From assembly GCA_039000515.1 (NCBI GenBank), contig JBCFYV010003508.1:51630095-51694094 (forward strand): a stretch of DNA of 64,000 nucleotides, read 5' to 3'. Below are positions 10,364-22,745 of this stretch, one piece after another. The notes below the pieces were generated by a model. The model was given only the letters and a program-made list of their open reading frames with translations. It had not been told where the DNA came from and ran no database searches. Every line of letters begins with the position of its first letter. Within the stretch, counting starts at the first letter, position 1. Origin of the DNA: Timema cristinae (Eukaryota; Arthropoda; Insecta; Phasmatodea; Timematidae). Made by a program: the position numbers and the translations under genes.

Positions 10364-12238
10364 GTAAGAAATACAAAGTAGTTTTATAACCAACAACAAA
10401 ACAGTTGTTTGCTTGTTTAGGAAACTATTTCTGCTCTCTTTTTTATTTAAGGCGTTTGCGTGCACTTTCTGAACCGAATGATTATATCAACACTCGGCTT
10501 ATAAATTACCTTAAATCAGTCGTATGAAAATATATTTTTCAATATAGTAATTTTTTAGGAACTCATTGGTTTTGGGATCTTGTACACAAACTAGTTGGAA
10601 AACTTGGTATACCAATGTTGGAAGGAAGGGGAAGAGAGACAAGACCAATGTTTTTGCAGTCTTTATGGCTAAACATTTTATTGAACAAAATAAATACAAT
10701 ATTGCTCCCGGAGGAACATAATTTAATTTTTCTTCACATGGTGGGATCAACAGTGCTGTTGATTATCATGAACATAGCGGTATTAGAAGAATAACATTTT
10801 GAATGTAGAGAAAAAGTTGTCATTAAATTCCAGAACACCATCGACAGATATTCAACAACTGTTGATATTACCAGGTGAGGAAAATCAAACTCTGTTTCTC
10901 CTGAAGCAATATTTTATTTATTTTGTCAAAAAAAAAGTGCCATAAAAACTGCAAGAATAGTGGCCTTCTGTCGCGTCCCCACCTTAACCAATCGTACGAG
11001 TATCTAGGGCGTATTTTTTAAATGTTGACATATTGACGTGTTAAGCCGCGTAATAAACAGTTATTATACTCTGTTAGGAGCTATTAGGAACAGTATTCAT
11101 TTGTTTTCTTTCTAAACGGATCGGTGATCACCGAGGAAAAATATCAACTTATAATCCAAGGCAAGATTGTAGGAAATATTTCAACTTGAAATCCAAAGTC
11201 AAATCTTAAAATTTAAATAATAATAACATTAAGTAATTCTTAACATGATGGAGGAAGTGAGGCCTACTGAACTAAAAAAACAACTTATTTTTACAAGAAG
11301 GCCACTTTCTACCACCAACATTGATTAAAAATCACCAAAATTTGGCGTTCAAGAAATGTCTTATTTGATTGGATTTATTAATTATAAAGTTCATCTAAAC
11401 AGCTATCAAAAGCTTCCACTAATTCTTCTTTATGAAATACTTTATTTCCCATTACTAATCATATGGGGGGCTAATAATGTAAATATAGTTGTAGTACCTC
11501 CCTCCTCCCTTGTAATATCAGCTCCTATGAGAGGGGATGAATGATTATAATTACGGTAATTAGTGGTTTGTTTTGGTTGGGACGGGAGGTTCAGGTTTGG
11601 TTGTATTGAATCTTTCTTACAAATAGGCTTCTCATTCTTTATCTATGCGAATGGGGCTATATTACATATACTATTACCCTCTGGCAACAAACTTAGATCA
11701 GCCGCATACGGTGACCATACACACTTTATATAAGCATATAGATAGTTAATTACAACTAGTATAATATGTGATAGGAAATAGCTTACATTTCTGCAAAAAC
11801 TCCACAAAAAAAACACCTAAATTAAATAATATAAACCGTTTCAGAAACATTGATTAAAAGTAATATCACTGTTCACCAACAAGAATGACAATACATTTCC
11901 CAGACCTCCATTTATAAAATAGCTAATATTTGGCGATATTTCACTAACTCTTGGCTTCATACTAATATAGTTCAAATAAAGGTTTTTTAATATTAGGCCT
12001 ACTGTGACTTTGCAGCTAAGTTATTCACGGAGAAATCTCACAGCAATGTTGATGTTTTGTTTGTAATGTTCAACAGTAACATTGTTTCGGTTCTAGTCCC
12101 GGTAACAGACAAAAAGGTTCATCAAAATATCGAGTTCACGTTTTTTGACATTCACAATACTTTCTCTACCCGAGGGAGGTGCGGGAAAGTACAAATAAAT
12201 CATTAGTTCAATGAAAAAACTTGTAAATTTGTTAATAC

Positions 12239-12454
12239 CCGTCTCGGTGGTCGCATCATCTAAGATGTCACCCACTCAATAGACTAGATTGCCGATAACG
12301 GGGAGATCAGGTTTCGAATCCCGTTCGAATGGGTTTTTATCTAAAGGGTTTTTCTTTCTACCCCCACACAAATGCGGGTACACTTCCTCCAGCCTTTCTC
12401 GTCACTAGCACAGTAGCGTACGTATGCGTACAGCCCAAACGGGTACTTAAACAG
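12239..12454 (+). mobile_element. tRNA-derived SINE, family B
   Basis: The head 'ctcggtggtcgcatcatcta' with a B box 'aggtttcgaatcccg' is followed by the family body 'ccccacacaaatgcgggtac' and the end 'cccaaacgggtacttaaa'. The A box is moderately degraded. Confidence 0.7.
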
Positions 12455-13183
12455 ATGTTATATGCACCTTAACTACCTGTTATTTCCCCTGAAACAGATG
12501 TTATAAAATATATAAAATTTATATCGACCACAAGAAACAATTTAAAACTTCACACGTTGTTTAAATTATGGCTCAGCCCTAACCTAACACTTTAAAACAA
12601 CTGTTTTGAACATCTATGATGCAAATACAAATAAAAACCCCACTTGAAAATTACTAAACGCTAAAACACACTAAAATAAACCCTTACCTAACTAAATTGG
12701 ATAATATAAATACTTAAATATATGAAAATCCAAAGTAAGTAATGAACGCCATTAAAGTCGGGAAGTTAACGAGGGGTTAGACAGTCTCGTAAATAAGCAA
12801 CAGATCTCGCGATGATGCAGTCGTGTCTAGAATAACCTAGATATAATGAGTACTCGCAGTATGCCATTGTGGGGGTATAACGTCAGAGTCTACAATGTAT
12901 TCTTATGGATAAAATGGAATTTAAAAAATTAATAAAGTCCATTTGTACTATTAAATATATTATAAATCTACCATTTATGAAATCAGAATAGCTCTAACTT
13001 CACAAAAAATAAGAGGAAAGTTTTGTAAAATTGTACAACACTTAGTAATCTCTGATAAAATAATCGTAAGCTTTGGCGGGAATTCAAATTAAAGAAACCT
13101 TAAAAACTAACGTTTAGGCAATATAAAGTGTATATTTATATTACCTAAACATGATCTATTATTAGATATATTATTTACTTATA

Positions 13184-13262
13184 TAATATTAGTTTTATAT
13201 ATATAATATATTTAAATATATAACTATATGTTAACTATATATATATATATATTTTATATATA

Positions 13263-13301
<39 letters not shown>

Positions 13302-13400
13302 AGATATACCTATATTATGTGTATAACATATATTTACTTATATTATGTATATAATATATATATATATCATAAAATAAATATTTTATGATATGATTGTATT
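13184..13400. repeat. TA-rich microsatellite
   Basis: Long (TA)n and TATA/ATAT-type tracts with interruptions; no coding content. Confidence 0.85.
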
Positions 13401-13523
13401 TATATTATATAATTTTTTATGAAAAAATTATATATTATATAATTTTTAATAACATTGATAGCTTTTATTTTTTATTAAAACATTATTAAAAATAAGCACA
13501 CTTGAAACATTATGAAAAAATAT

Positions 13524-13770
13524 CTGCTTCGGTAGCCGCATGGTCTCAGGCATCTCTCTCGCTATAAACTAGAATATCGATGACAAGAAGATTTGGGTTG
13601 AGTTAGAATCCTAGTTGGGTGTACAGAGGGTGGTTTTCCACTCCCTCCACGCAAATGTGGGTACACTTACTCTAAATTCATTTTTCTTCATCCCTAACTC
13701 ATTGCCCTAATTAGTACATGTGTGTATAACCTTAACAGGTGGTAAGATGTGGTGCTAAATATATATATTT
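13524..13770 (+). mobile_element. tRNA-derived SINE, family B
   Basis: The head 'cggtagccgcatggtctcag' carries the A box; the B box (ggttgagttagaatcc) is damaged. The body 'ccacgcaaatgtgggtacac' and the 3' end 'acaggtggtaagatgtgg' with 'tgctaa' are clear. Confidence 0.75.
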
Positions 13771-16599
13771 GCTTATTAATTAAATCAAAAGATTTATTAT
13801 ATTATTTTGGTCCACTCATTATTCACAGAGTAGCTTAATTTGTTACGAAATATTTAGAAAACCAGTTAGAATTTGATGAAGCATCAAAGAAAAATAGCCC
13901 ATAAAAAATTAAAAGATAAATATAAAATAACACATAAATAAATAAAATTAAGTTGCAGACCAACAAGCTTTGAAGTAAATAAAGCAAAAGCCAGTACACC
14001 TTCAAAATGGCGGCCAACCTTCTTTTTTCTTTCTTATTTGTTTGGATATTAGCACCGCCATAAGACGGAACGGCTGGCGAGTACTCTTCTAGGAACGCAT
14101 CGAGGTTACTCTAGTCGTGTCGCCAACTAACCGACCGGACAGACTCACATACGTCGGCAGCTCACGAGATCGTCCCGACGCGACCCTGCAGAACCATAAA
14201 TATTTCTGTTCGACTCCCTGTTGTTAAATAAGACCCTGGTGAGAATAATTGTAAAGAAGGATGCAAAAATAAATTTGTTGTAACAGCACCGTAAAAAAGC
14301 TGAGGAAAAGAATGGACCAAAGGGAAATAATTATTCCAAATCCCTGCCAAGAAGAGAGAGGCGGAGAGAACCGTAGATCTACCAACGCTACTCGAGGGAT
14401 ACGTTCAGCTGACTGACTATAGCTCAATACAACGGATAATGTGTAACCAAGGAGAAGATTCGTTTATCCGGGCCCAGATGAATCTCGCGGAAGAATACCA
14501 AGTACAGGGGCTTTCAGCGCAGAGAATGTGAACTTGCCCAACACGAGCAAGATTGAAGGGCGAGGAAGAATGTCCAAGAATTAAAATGAGATATTATTTT
14601 GGACCGGGTCTTATCACGGGTATTAAGGGCGAGAATGTATATTGTCATATAGCTAGGAGGGTCAGTTAATTAGTATAACCCCCTTAGAGCAATAATCATA
14701 ATAACACCAGGTAAATAAAGGTATTATAGTAAGGCTATTTAATATGTTAGTTGTACACTAATTGTAATAGTTACGCAATACAAAAAGGGTGTAATGAAGT
14801 GGAGTTAGACTATATGTATTTAAAGTAAAACTTAAGTCATACAGACTATTAAGTTAGGTCTAGAATGGTTTTTAAGTTGGTATAAATAAACATTTCTTAA
14901 TCAAATTTTTGAAAATGTTAAGATTTATAATTAATTTAACAATTTGTGTAGAGTGACTAGTATGCGAGCTAAATCTCCGTCAATCTCATAGTAAAAACCC
15001 TTCTTAACTGAGTTTTCTCTAACTTACCCCATCAATAATATTATTTAAATCACTAACTAGCAAACAAAAACAGTCACCTCCGCACTGTACACAAGGAACA
15101 CATTCACTGAGAGCCACTTCCTAATTTAAACTTGAGAGGAAGAATTTAAAGTTGGCATTTTGTTACCTTCCACCTCACTCTACCCACTATTATAAATTGT
15201 TCAACCAATCACCAGATAACCACTTTTCACCTCCAGGAAGTACTAAGTATAGTAGGCCTAGACTGCGTGTCCAAAAGAGATGATTTCTTAGTGTCTTTGT
15301 TTTAACTTGTAAGGAATGTGGTATTACCTACCTTCAACTAAAGCTAAATACACCTTTTGAAACATTAATGTGAGAAAACAGTGAACAAGGTGACAGTCAC
15401 GCTATTCCTCTGGAAACTAATATTAGTATGTATTGCTAAGGATTCATCAACGCTTTTCTAATCATCTTAGAAAAGAGGTTTCAAACAAAGTAGTAAACTA
15501 AAATATATTAAGCCCTTTCAGAACTTACTGAGAAAGGGGGAAACAAAACATTTCAAAATTAAGCTAAGCTTAGGAAAAAAAGAAGTGTGCAATTTCAAAA
15601 TTAAATACGATTCTGTAAAACTAGGTTCCTTTAAGAACCTTTATGAATCTAAAATTATTTAACGGTTCCAATTCCGGTTCCGATTTTTCAGAATAGTGTT
15701 TTAGGGTTCCTGTTCCGGTTCGACTCCCTGCTTAACAACCCCCTTATCTCCGAATGACTTACTAGCCCTGTCTGTTTCACAACTGCTCTCATTCGGGCTG
15801 TGATGCTATGACCTCAATAGTTTTTTGAATTTCCCCGTCCTTTACCAGTTTCTCCTAGGGACTTAGTGTCACTGGGACACTGTACGATTAGGTTAAAATC
15901 GCTTCCTGTGTGCGCGTGAGTTACCGCACATTCTTTCGTTCATCAGTTGACTTTTGTGTCCTTGTTACATGTAATGGTCGGCTTGCTAGCTTATTGTGAG
16001 CCGCTTGGGAATTACCTGGCCTTTTTAATGGGATGTGCTGCTGCCAAACTATTCTCTTTAGTTGGGTTTCCAACCATTCAGGTGGGGGTTCTTGGTTCAA
16101 CTTCAGGTCATTCCTCCAAATTACAGGTTTTACAAAGTTGTTGACGTTTTGTTGATGCGGGGCACTCCGATCTTCCCCGTACCTCCTGGGATCAATCTAT
16201 GTGACCCTTGACCTCGTGGATTATATTGTGGCCCCTTCTCCCATGTTGGCCTAGCCTGTGATCTCTCCCTGTCCAATCTCTCTGTGACTCCGCTAGCTTG
16301 GATACCCCTGCCGCTATCAATATGGCTTGCGTCTTCGTCATCGTTTCATGATGCGAGTCGTGTCCCATTAAAGTTCTAGCATTTACTAAACATAGTTATT
16401 AAATCATTAAATTATAAATTAGTTACTTTGGGCGGTATGCCAATCAAGAAGAAACGTCTTTCGAAAACTAATTAAGGTACAAAGAAACCGCAGAAAGTGA
16501 ATGAAACTATTAAGAGTACAATTTTTACACAAGTGAGTCCAAACGAAGAATCTTCAGTATCAGTTAGTGTCAGTGCAGAGAGTGAGATGATAAGCCAGC

Positions 16600-17960
16600 T
16601 GACAAAACAAGTTTACATCAACATCAGATAGAAATATTAAGGTCCAGATACTAATAGTGTTACCTAAAAGTTGGAGTTTGGGTAAAATTCAGCAGGGGTT
16701 TGGAGTAACAAATTACATGGCAAGAAAGGCAAGAGAGCTTGTGAAAGAAAAAGGTGTTAGGTCATCACCTAATCCAAAACCAGGAAAAAGTTTACCTAGA
16801 GGAAATGTGAACATTAATGAACAATTTTACTATGATGATGCTGTTAGCAGACTTATGCCTTGGAGAAAAGACTTTGGTTCAATGAAAATAGGTGGGAACG
16901 GGTGTTATGTTCAAAAAGACTCCTACTATGTACTCTTAAAGAGGCTTACATGCCTTTCAAAGATAATCATCCAGAAATTACCGTGGGATTCTCCAAATTT
17001 GCTGATCTACGACCTAAGAACTGTGTATTCTTAGGATCAAGTGGTACACACAATGTGTGTGTATGTACACATCACCAGAATGTGAAGCTTATGATCATTG
17101 GTTGCAGGATCAAGGAACTGACTGCAGAAGAAGATTTTCAAATATATGATTTCTAAGATTGGTTATCCAAAGTAATTTGTAATCCACCTTTACCAAAGTG
17201 CTACTTAGGAAACTGTGAATATTGTCCAGGGTATAGTGATTATACAAAAAGTTTGAAAATATCTTGACAGTAACTTTGTTGTCATGATAACATATAAGCA
17301 GTGGGTCACAGTGGACCGTTCAAACTTGGAAACCATTTCAAAACCGGTGAATGATTTCTTGGATTCCCTATTTGAAAAACCTAAAAGTCTTCTCAATCAT
17401 TCTTTCATTGCTAAAGAGCAAGATAATTTATTTTCTGAGAAGAAAAAAATCACCGCAAGAGGCTGAGTATTTAGTGGTTTGTGACTTTTCAGAAAATTAC
17501 TCATTTGTTCTTCAGGACTCAGTACAAAGGTTCCATTGGAACAACGCACAATCCACAATTAATCCATTTGTTATTTATTATTTAAACTCATCAGAAGAAC
17601 CACACACTGTTAAACACGAAAGTTTTGTGATAATCTCATAGTGCCTTCAGGATGATACAACAGCAGTTTATACATTTCAGAGAGAGCTAATCAAATTCCT
17701 TAACACTACTTTTTCACCACCGAAACAAATCACGTATCTTTCAGATGGGGCAGCTCTAAATGAAAACACTGATGAACTCAAAAATCAGTTTTCTACATCC
17801 ACACGGACTAACCTCATCATTTGTTTACCCATGATTTCCTTAAATGTTAGTACCAGGACTAACCTCATCATTTGTTTACCCACGATTTCCTTAAATGTTA
17901 GTACCGTAGTGCATGTATCATCAGTTCTTACAAAGTTGACCCCCTGACCGCAACTGGTAG
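16600..17960 (+). pseudogene. Degraded transposase-like gene of an unassigned family
   Basis: A collinear protein is spread over several plus-strand frames with shifts and stops. Recognisable pieces in order: LPKSWSLGKIQQGFGVTNYM then MARKARELVKEKG (helix-turn-helix-like start), KRLLLCTLKEAYMPFKDNHP, HNVCVCTHHQNVKLM, CYLGNCEYCPG (cysteine cluster), ITYKQWVTVDRSNLE, FLVVCDFSENYSF-like, FHWNNAQSTINPFVIYY and YLSDGAALNEN. DFSEN and SDGAA could be catalytic acidic positions of an RNase H-like transposase fold; that is inference. I recall similar multi-copy proteins in arthropod and cnidarian genomes but cannot name a superfamily. It sits in PGRP intron 1 and is certainly not part of that gene. 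Confidence 0.65.
17805..17906. repeat. 51-bp tandem duplication inside the transposase relic
   Basis: Two copies, starting at 17805 and 17856, both beginning ggactaacctcatcatttgt and nearly identical (differences at the cccatg/cccacg position). The duplication follows the SDGAA region and came after the gene's decay or contributed to it. Confidence 0.85.
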
Positions 17961-19250
17961 AACATATGTTTTGACAAAACAGGAAGTTTCAGCTGTTCAC
18001 AGCCAACTGGATACATATAAAAGGAATAACTAATATGCCTGTGTGTTTAAAATTTAAACATTTCAGGTATGTTTTTTATTTTTAGTATTGTTAATATATA
18101 TGTAGATTTAATTCGTATTACATTTAAATAAAATTTTAGCGTTCTTATCAATTAACGTCAAGGAACAATGAAGCAAACATGTGTGACGTAAGGAAATTAA
18201 TGGAAATGGAAATTCCGGTTATAATGAATCTAACATAGCTCTTGAACCCATTTGCATCCCATCTTCAAATGTTGCATAGTTAATAAGTAATAGTATACAT
18301 ACAACATATATTTTTTGAAAGGAAAAAAAAACAGTTTTTGAGAAAATGGCCAATAAAATGTTTATCATAATTTGTTTTTTGGGTTCTTTTTGTAATATAG
18401 TCAAGTAACATCTCATATGAAAGATATATTCAAGACCTTACCAAAAACATTTCAATCACTTCTATAGGTGCCCAGGTTACTGAAATATGCAATGTTAAAG
18501 TTAACAAGATGGTGAAAAAATTTGTATGGATCGCAAATTTTGCACCTCTATAACTTCATAAATAAAAAAGATATGGACATTAAATTTTACATAGGCATAT
18601 CTCAAGTGGTTCTTTCAATATGACAAAATTTTAAAATAATTTTAAAAATATGAGGTTGAGTACCTTGTTGACTTCACATGGAATGACCCTTAATGGGTAC
18701 AGATGAGGAAGTCAAACTTTATAGAAAAGTACCCATATTTGCGTCTAGGTGGAGTGAAAATCACCTTCACTACATTCATATTATATTCGAATAAATGAGC
18801 TTGATCCCACCGACGCGAATTATTTTATTTTAGCTAAGACTATAACGTGTTCTTTAACTACTCTTTAGCAAGTTTGTGAAACAAATATATCCATTAGTTA
18901 ATTATTGAGCTCGGTAAATTCAGCCAAGCATCATTTTTCAATGTTCAAGTTTGTTTTGTTCAGCTCCTCTCTGTCATTGTTTGGTCATTTAATCTCCGCT
19001 CTGAGCGTTCCCTGAATTCAGATCTGCGTAGACTACCAGGAAATGTTCCAGCAAGGTAATGTAGGTCATGTGTGTCTAACTAACCTGCTTGTTATCGACA
19101 TCACATGTTTACATGTGTGTGTGAGATCAACAGGACAAAATGAGCTGCATATTACCTGAAACCTATTTTATTCAACATTCAAAACAGAGTGTGGGATGGA
19201 TTTATTTTTATTTGTTAACTTCCTAAATAAGTAATTTATTATTGTAGTTT

Positions 19251-19475
19251 TAGCACCGTGTCTTACTACCCATTCGGATTATAAGCTAATGTAATAATTA
19301 TTCTAATGGTTTAAGGATGAGTAAGGTTATATTTATAGGAAGTGTACTTACTATACACGCATTTTCGTGGAGGAAGAGTGGAAAATCATTTTAGAAAACC
19401 ACCCTCAACACACCCTGACCGAGATTCAAAATTTGATATACCCGTCATCGGTAGTCTAGTCTACTACGAGAGTTA
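19251..19475 (-). mobile_element. tRNA-derived SINE, family B
   Basis: Inverted copy: 'gcaccgtgtcttactaccca' is the reverse of the shared 3' tail, followed by 'cgcattttcgtggaggaag', 'accaccctcaacacaccc' and 'gaccgagattc'. The B box region is mutated. Confidence 0.7.
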
Positions 19476-19519
19476 AAATCTAGATCTATTGGGCCCCTTT
19501 AAATACACGTTTCATAGAA

Positions 19520-20110
19520 TGTATAGCTATTATTTAAATAGACGTTCCATAGAATCATCAGCGACTGTTTCCAGCCTGTAACCGGGTCGATTTAGTGAAA
19601 TTCTTCCAGCTTCCTCTATCTTTCCACCATTCTTCTCCTCTCACTCGAACACTTTATTATCTGCTTCTCCCATCTCTCTACTATCTCATGTACTCCCTCT
19701 ACTCTCACTCTTTTCCAGATAACTTCATTCCTAATCTTGTTTCTCCTCTTGACAGCTAACATGTTCCTCACAAACTTCATTCCCATGTCCCCCACTCTCC
19801 TAGTTTTTATTACACTCCTGCAGCACATGTGACAATGGGTACAAAGTGCGACCTGTACAACACTTCCTTACACTTCAAGGGCACTTGTCTTCTCCATATA
19901 GTAAGTCTCTTATACAGCCATAGAACAACTCTCCCTGCTGTCCTCTTCTCATTAGTTCAACTCTGCTTCCACTTTTCACCTCACTCACGCTTCCAAAATA
20001 TTTGATTTTCTGTACTTTTCTCAGCTCTACTCCATCCAACGCTTCCTTTTTACTACCATCACTTCACACTTTGCCATGTTAAATTTCAATCCATTTCAGA
20101 GAATGTAGAG
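19520..20110 (-). pseudogene. Degraded LINE reverse transcriptase C-terminal remnant
   Basis: Read on the minus strand in broken frames: a VELRKVQKIKYFGSV-like phrase, a VELMRRGQQG and LFYGC-like phrase, then a basic tail (VKRRNKIRNEVIWKRVRVEG and similar). These resemble the end of non-LTR reverse transcriptases (FKYLGS.. and LLYGCE.. motifs), but many stops intervene. The clade cannot be set, and it does not look like the I-clade LINEs elsewhere in the window. Confidence 0.45.
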
Positions 20111-20884
20111 AGAGCTGAATTTGGCATTTTGACGCGTAATTTTGAATGCCTATCTAAATAGATTTTATACTACGATCATAAATTGTATGTTGCACAGTAT
20201 TTGTCTAGTATCGTCGGCGTTAGTAAATCGTTAATCACCTCTTGTTCTTGACAGCAATCTCATTGTTATGTTTAAATATTGGCAGTGTTGCCACATACTT
20301 TATATTAGTTAGGAGTGGTATTTCATTATCAGGCCGTAGCCAGCCAATAATTTAGGGGTGGGGGTTTGGTGGGCTCATCCCCCAAATGCTGGAGGCTAGA
20401 AAAAAAAATCTAAATGATGTACACTTCTAGAAGCTATCCGAAGTGTTTTTTATGGCCACATAACACCCCATAAGTGCTGGGAGCTAGGAATAATCTATAT
20501 ATTTAAACATCTCTATAAGCTCTATGAAGAGCTTTTTTGGTAACACACCCTCCTCCTTTGTACTTGTACCTTAATTTTGATATTGTTTGAACCATAAATA
20601 AAGCCATACATATTTTTGTGCATAACAATTTTTTGGAGGTGAGGGGGTTGATTACGCCCTTGATCAAGGCTGAAAAATATTATTTCCATGTGGTGGGGAA
20701 CACCACGGCGTGGAGTTGTTCCTAATGTTGACATCACAAGGGGAGGAGGCCAACAACTGCGTCATTGTAGTTGAATCTACCACACATGAGATAGCAGTAT
20801 GGTAGAAATGTTGCAGAGCAAAATAAGCCAAACTTTCAACTGTCACCTGTATTTCAATCTTGATTAATGTTGTGATGTCTCCAG

Positions 20885-21076
20885 ACCACGACCTGAGTAG
20901 CAAAGGATACCTGCAGATACTGCTGCGAGGTCCCAGACATTGTGTGCTGCTCTCCGTGGCACTAGCAGTGGTCACAGCAGCACTACTCATCCTGGTCATC
21001 CTTCTTACTGTGCAGCAACAGGTTATCACCAGAAACCCCAAGGAAGACGAATACGAGAGCACCTTTAAATACGCAG
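20885..21076 (+). CDS. PGRP: PGRP exon 2: transmembrane segment
   Basis: 64 codons (residues 160-223), phase 1 at both ends, acceptor tctccAG and donor GCAG|GTCAGT. It encodes a short juxtamembrane stretch (LSSKGYLQILLRGPRH), a 24-residue hydrophobic helix (CVLLSVALAVVTAALLILVI then LLTV, about 179-202) and a polar stem (QQQVITRNPKEDEYES). Arginines before the helix and the PGRP domain after it predict type II topology, with the RHIM-like tail inside. The unspliced frame stops at a TAG 9 bases past the exon end. Confidence 0.85.
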
Positions 21077-22129
21077 GTCAGTAGAGACGCAAGATTGTTC
21101 TTCTTCGAGGTTTTGATTATCTTCTGGCCACAATCTCCTATAGTGCCTACTGTACCTACTGTATATAGTGTTTGTGTCAATATTCTCACAGTTATTGGAA
21201 ACCAACTTCTATGTTCTTAGAAAATCGAGTTAAAAATGAAGATTTTTTGTCTGGCAAGTATAATTTATTAATTATTCAATGTAGCGCCAATTTAAATTTT
21301 AAACTACCAAAAAAAGATTTAGATCGTCAAAAAGGTGCTACAGTTATATTGTGATATTCTTAATTAGGAAAATGAATTAAATCCTTTGCTTCTTTGGAGT
21401 TAAGGACCCCCTAATAGAATTTCGACCTGTATGATCATAGTACAATAAATACCGTCAACAGGAAATGTTTTGTTTCTAATTGCCGGGTGTTCTATATCAA
21501 TGCATGATGTTTGAATGTTTTCTAAAATGTTAGACCTACCTTATAATACGCTTTCCTCAGAAAAACAGTTAATATATTTTTGTATCTCTCTTTTGATATT
21601 AATTTTGAACCAAACTATTAGAACCATTGTCAAAAAAATTCGAATTTACAAAAATTAGTCATATTTAAACTACTATTAATTTGTGTCTATAAACAAATAA
21701 AAAGATTTAGTTATCAAGTAAACCCTTAAAATGTATCAAATTCAAACTAAATATTAATAGCATTTTTTCAAATGTTAAGATTTAAAAAATCAGTCATCAA
21801 TAGTCCTCTCTTAATTTGGGGGCTAGAATCCAAATGAAGATTTGAACTCAAGGTATGACCATTGGCCATATAACATTTAAATCTAAAATTTTAATTAAAG
21901 CCATCAAACAGGTTCGGCTGTAGGTGCAGAAAAAAAATGAAAGGACAGACAAAATAAAATACACATTTTTAGTTTAGGGGGGAATAACACATAATCTTGA
22001 TGCCTAAATTGTTGACGATTACAATAGTAATTATTAGTAAAAACACTGTAATCATATCAGTCACACGATGTCAGGCTATCTCAACTTTTTGAGGATATTT
22101 GTCAATTCACTTTTAATTCCAGTGCGCAG

Positions 22130-22745
22130 TTTTACATTTACAAAAAGAGAAGGGGGCAGGATTGATTTTTGTAAGATAAAAATTCGTCAAGATTCAAGTC
22201 TCTATGTTGGCTGGCAATGAATAGCTTCTCATCGTCTGTATCCCAGTTCTTTCTGCCACTGTCAGAGTGTTTGGGTTTTGCTGTAAATATCTTTGTATCA
22301 ACTCGGATAATAGGCTCGACCATAGTTTTAAGCTTGTAAACTAACCTTTCTTTGACAAACAATTTGTACTGTATCTCTAAGGTTATCTAATGTCCTACGT
22401 CTTCTTTACACACAACAACCCTGCTGTTAATTACAAGAAGATCTTCTGAGTTCTTTAGGAAAGGATTCCCATATTCAAGAAAGCTGTCCTTGAGAGCACA
22501 CGTTTCTTCCCTAAACGCCTTTTTTAATGCTCTGTACTGCTCGTGATGGGGGATGTCATCACCTTCAGATTCAGAAGGACTAAACTCATTCAGGAGCCTG
22601 CATACTTCAGGTCCAGCTACAAACCATCTTCGAAGTGATGCAGGATCTATAGTACCCCACTTCTTTAATTATTGCATTATTCTGCTTGTGAGCTCGATCA
22701 ACAGCAAATGCAAAAAAAAAAAAAAAAAAAAAAAAATCAGGATGT
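22130..22745 (-). pseudogene. Degraded minus-strand relic of an unassigned multicopy gene
   Basis: Read on the minus strand across frames: AVDRAHKQNNAIIKE, CITSKMVCSWT (corresponding to an RRW(M/F)VAGPE-type phrase once frame-corrected), FSPSESEGDDIPHHEQYRAL, NPFLKNSEDL and a final VSLQA block. I recall AHEQNN..GPE..HHEQY..NPF-type proteins as multi-copy families in arthropod genomes, probably mobile. A (T)n run on this strand (22710-22737, A-run on plus) interrupts the head. No intact frame remains. Confidence 0.45.
22710..22737. repeat. Poly(A) run
   Basis: An uninterrupted A tract of about 27 bases on the plus strand inside the antisense relic. Confidence 0.95.

Larger units (their letters stand above)
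10364..20884 (+). other. PGRP intron 1 (10.5 kb)
   Basis: Starts GTAAGA and ends tgatgtctccAG. It holds two family-B SINEs (12.2 and 13.5 kb, plus strand), one in reverse (19.25 kb), an AT microsatellite (13.2 kb), a multi-frame transposon relic (16.6-17.9 kb) and a LINE relic (19.5-20.1 kb). Elsewhere it is AT-rich and featureless to me. I found no extra PGRP-like exon by reading the frames. A stretch near 10.6-10.8 kb has a short readable plus frame (VFMAKHFIEQNKYNIAPGG) that I cannot identify; it may be another transposon scrap. Confidence 0.7.

Noticed and set aside
10511..10750. 79-codon minus frame and a short plus frame near 10.6-10.8 kb as a host exon
   Set aside because: No match I recognise, no splice sites in phase with the PGRP exons; likely a transposon scrap.
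19616..19828. Basic 70-codon minus-strand protein
   Set aside because: Looks like the decayed end of a LINE reverse transcriptase with stops on both sides, not an independent gene.
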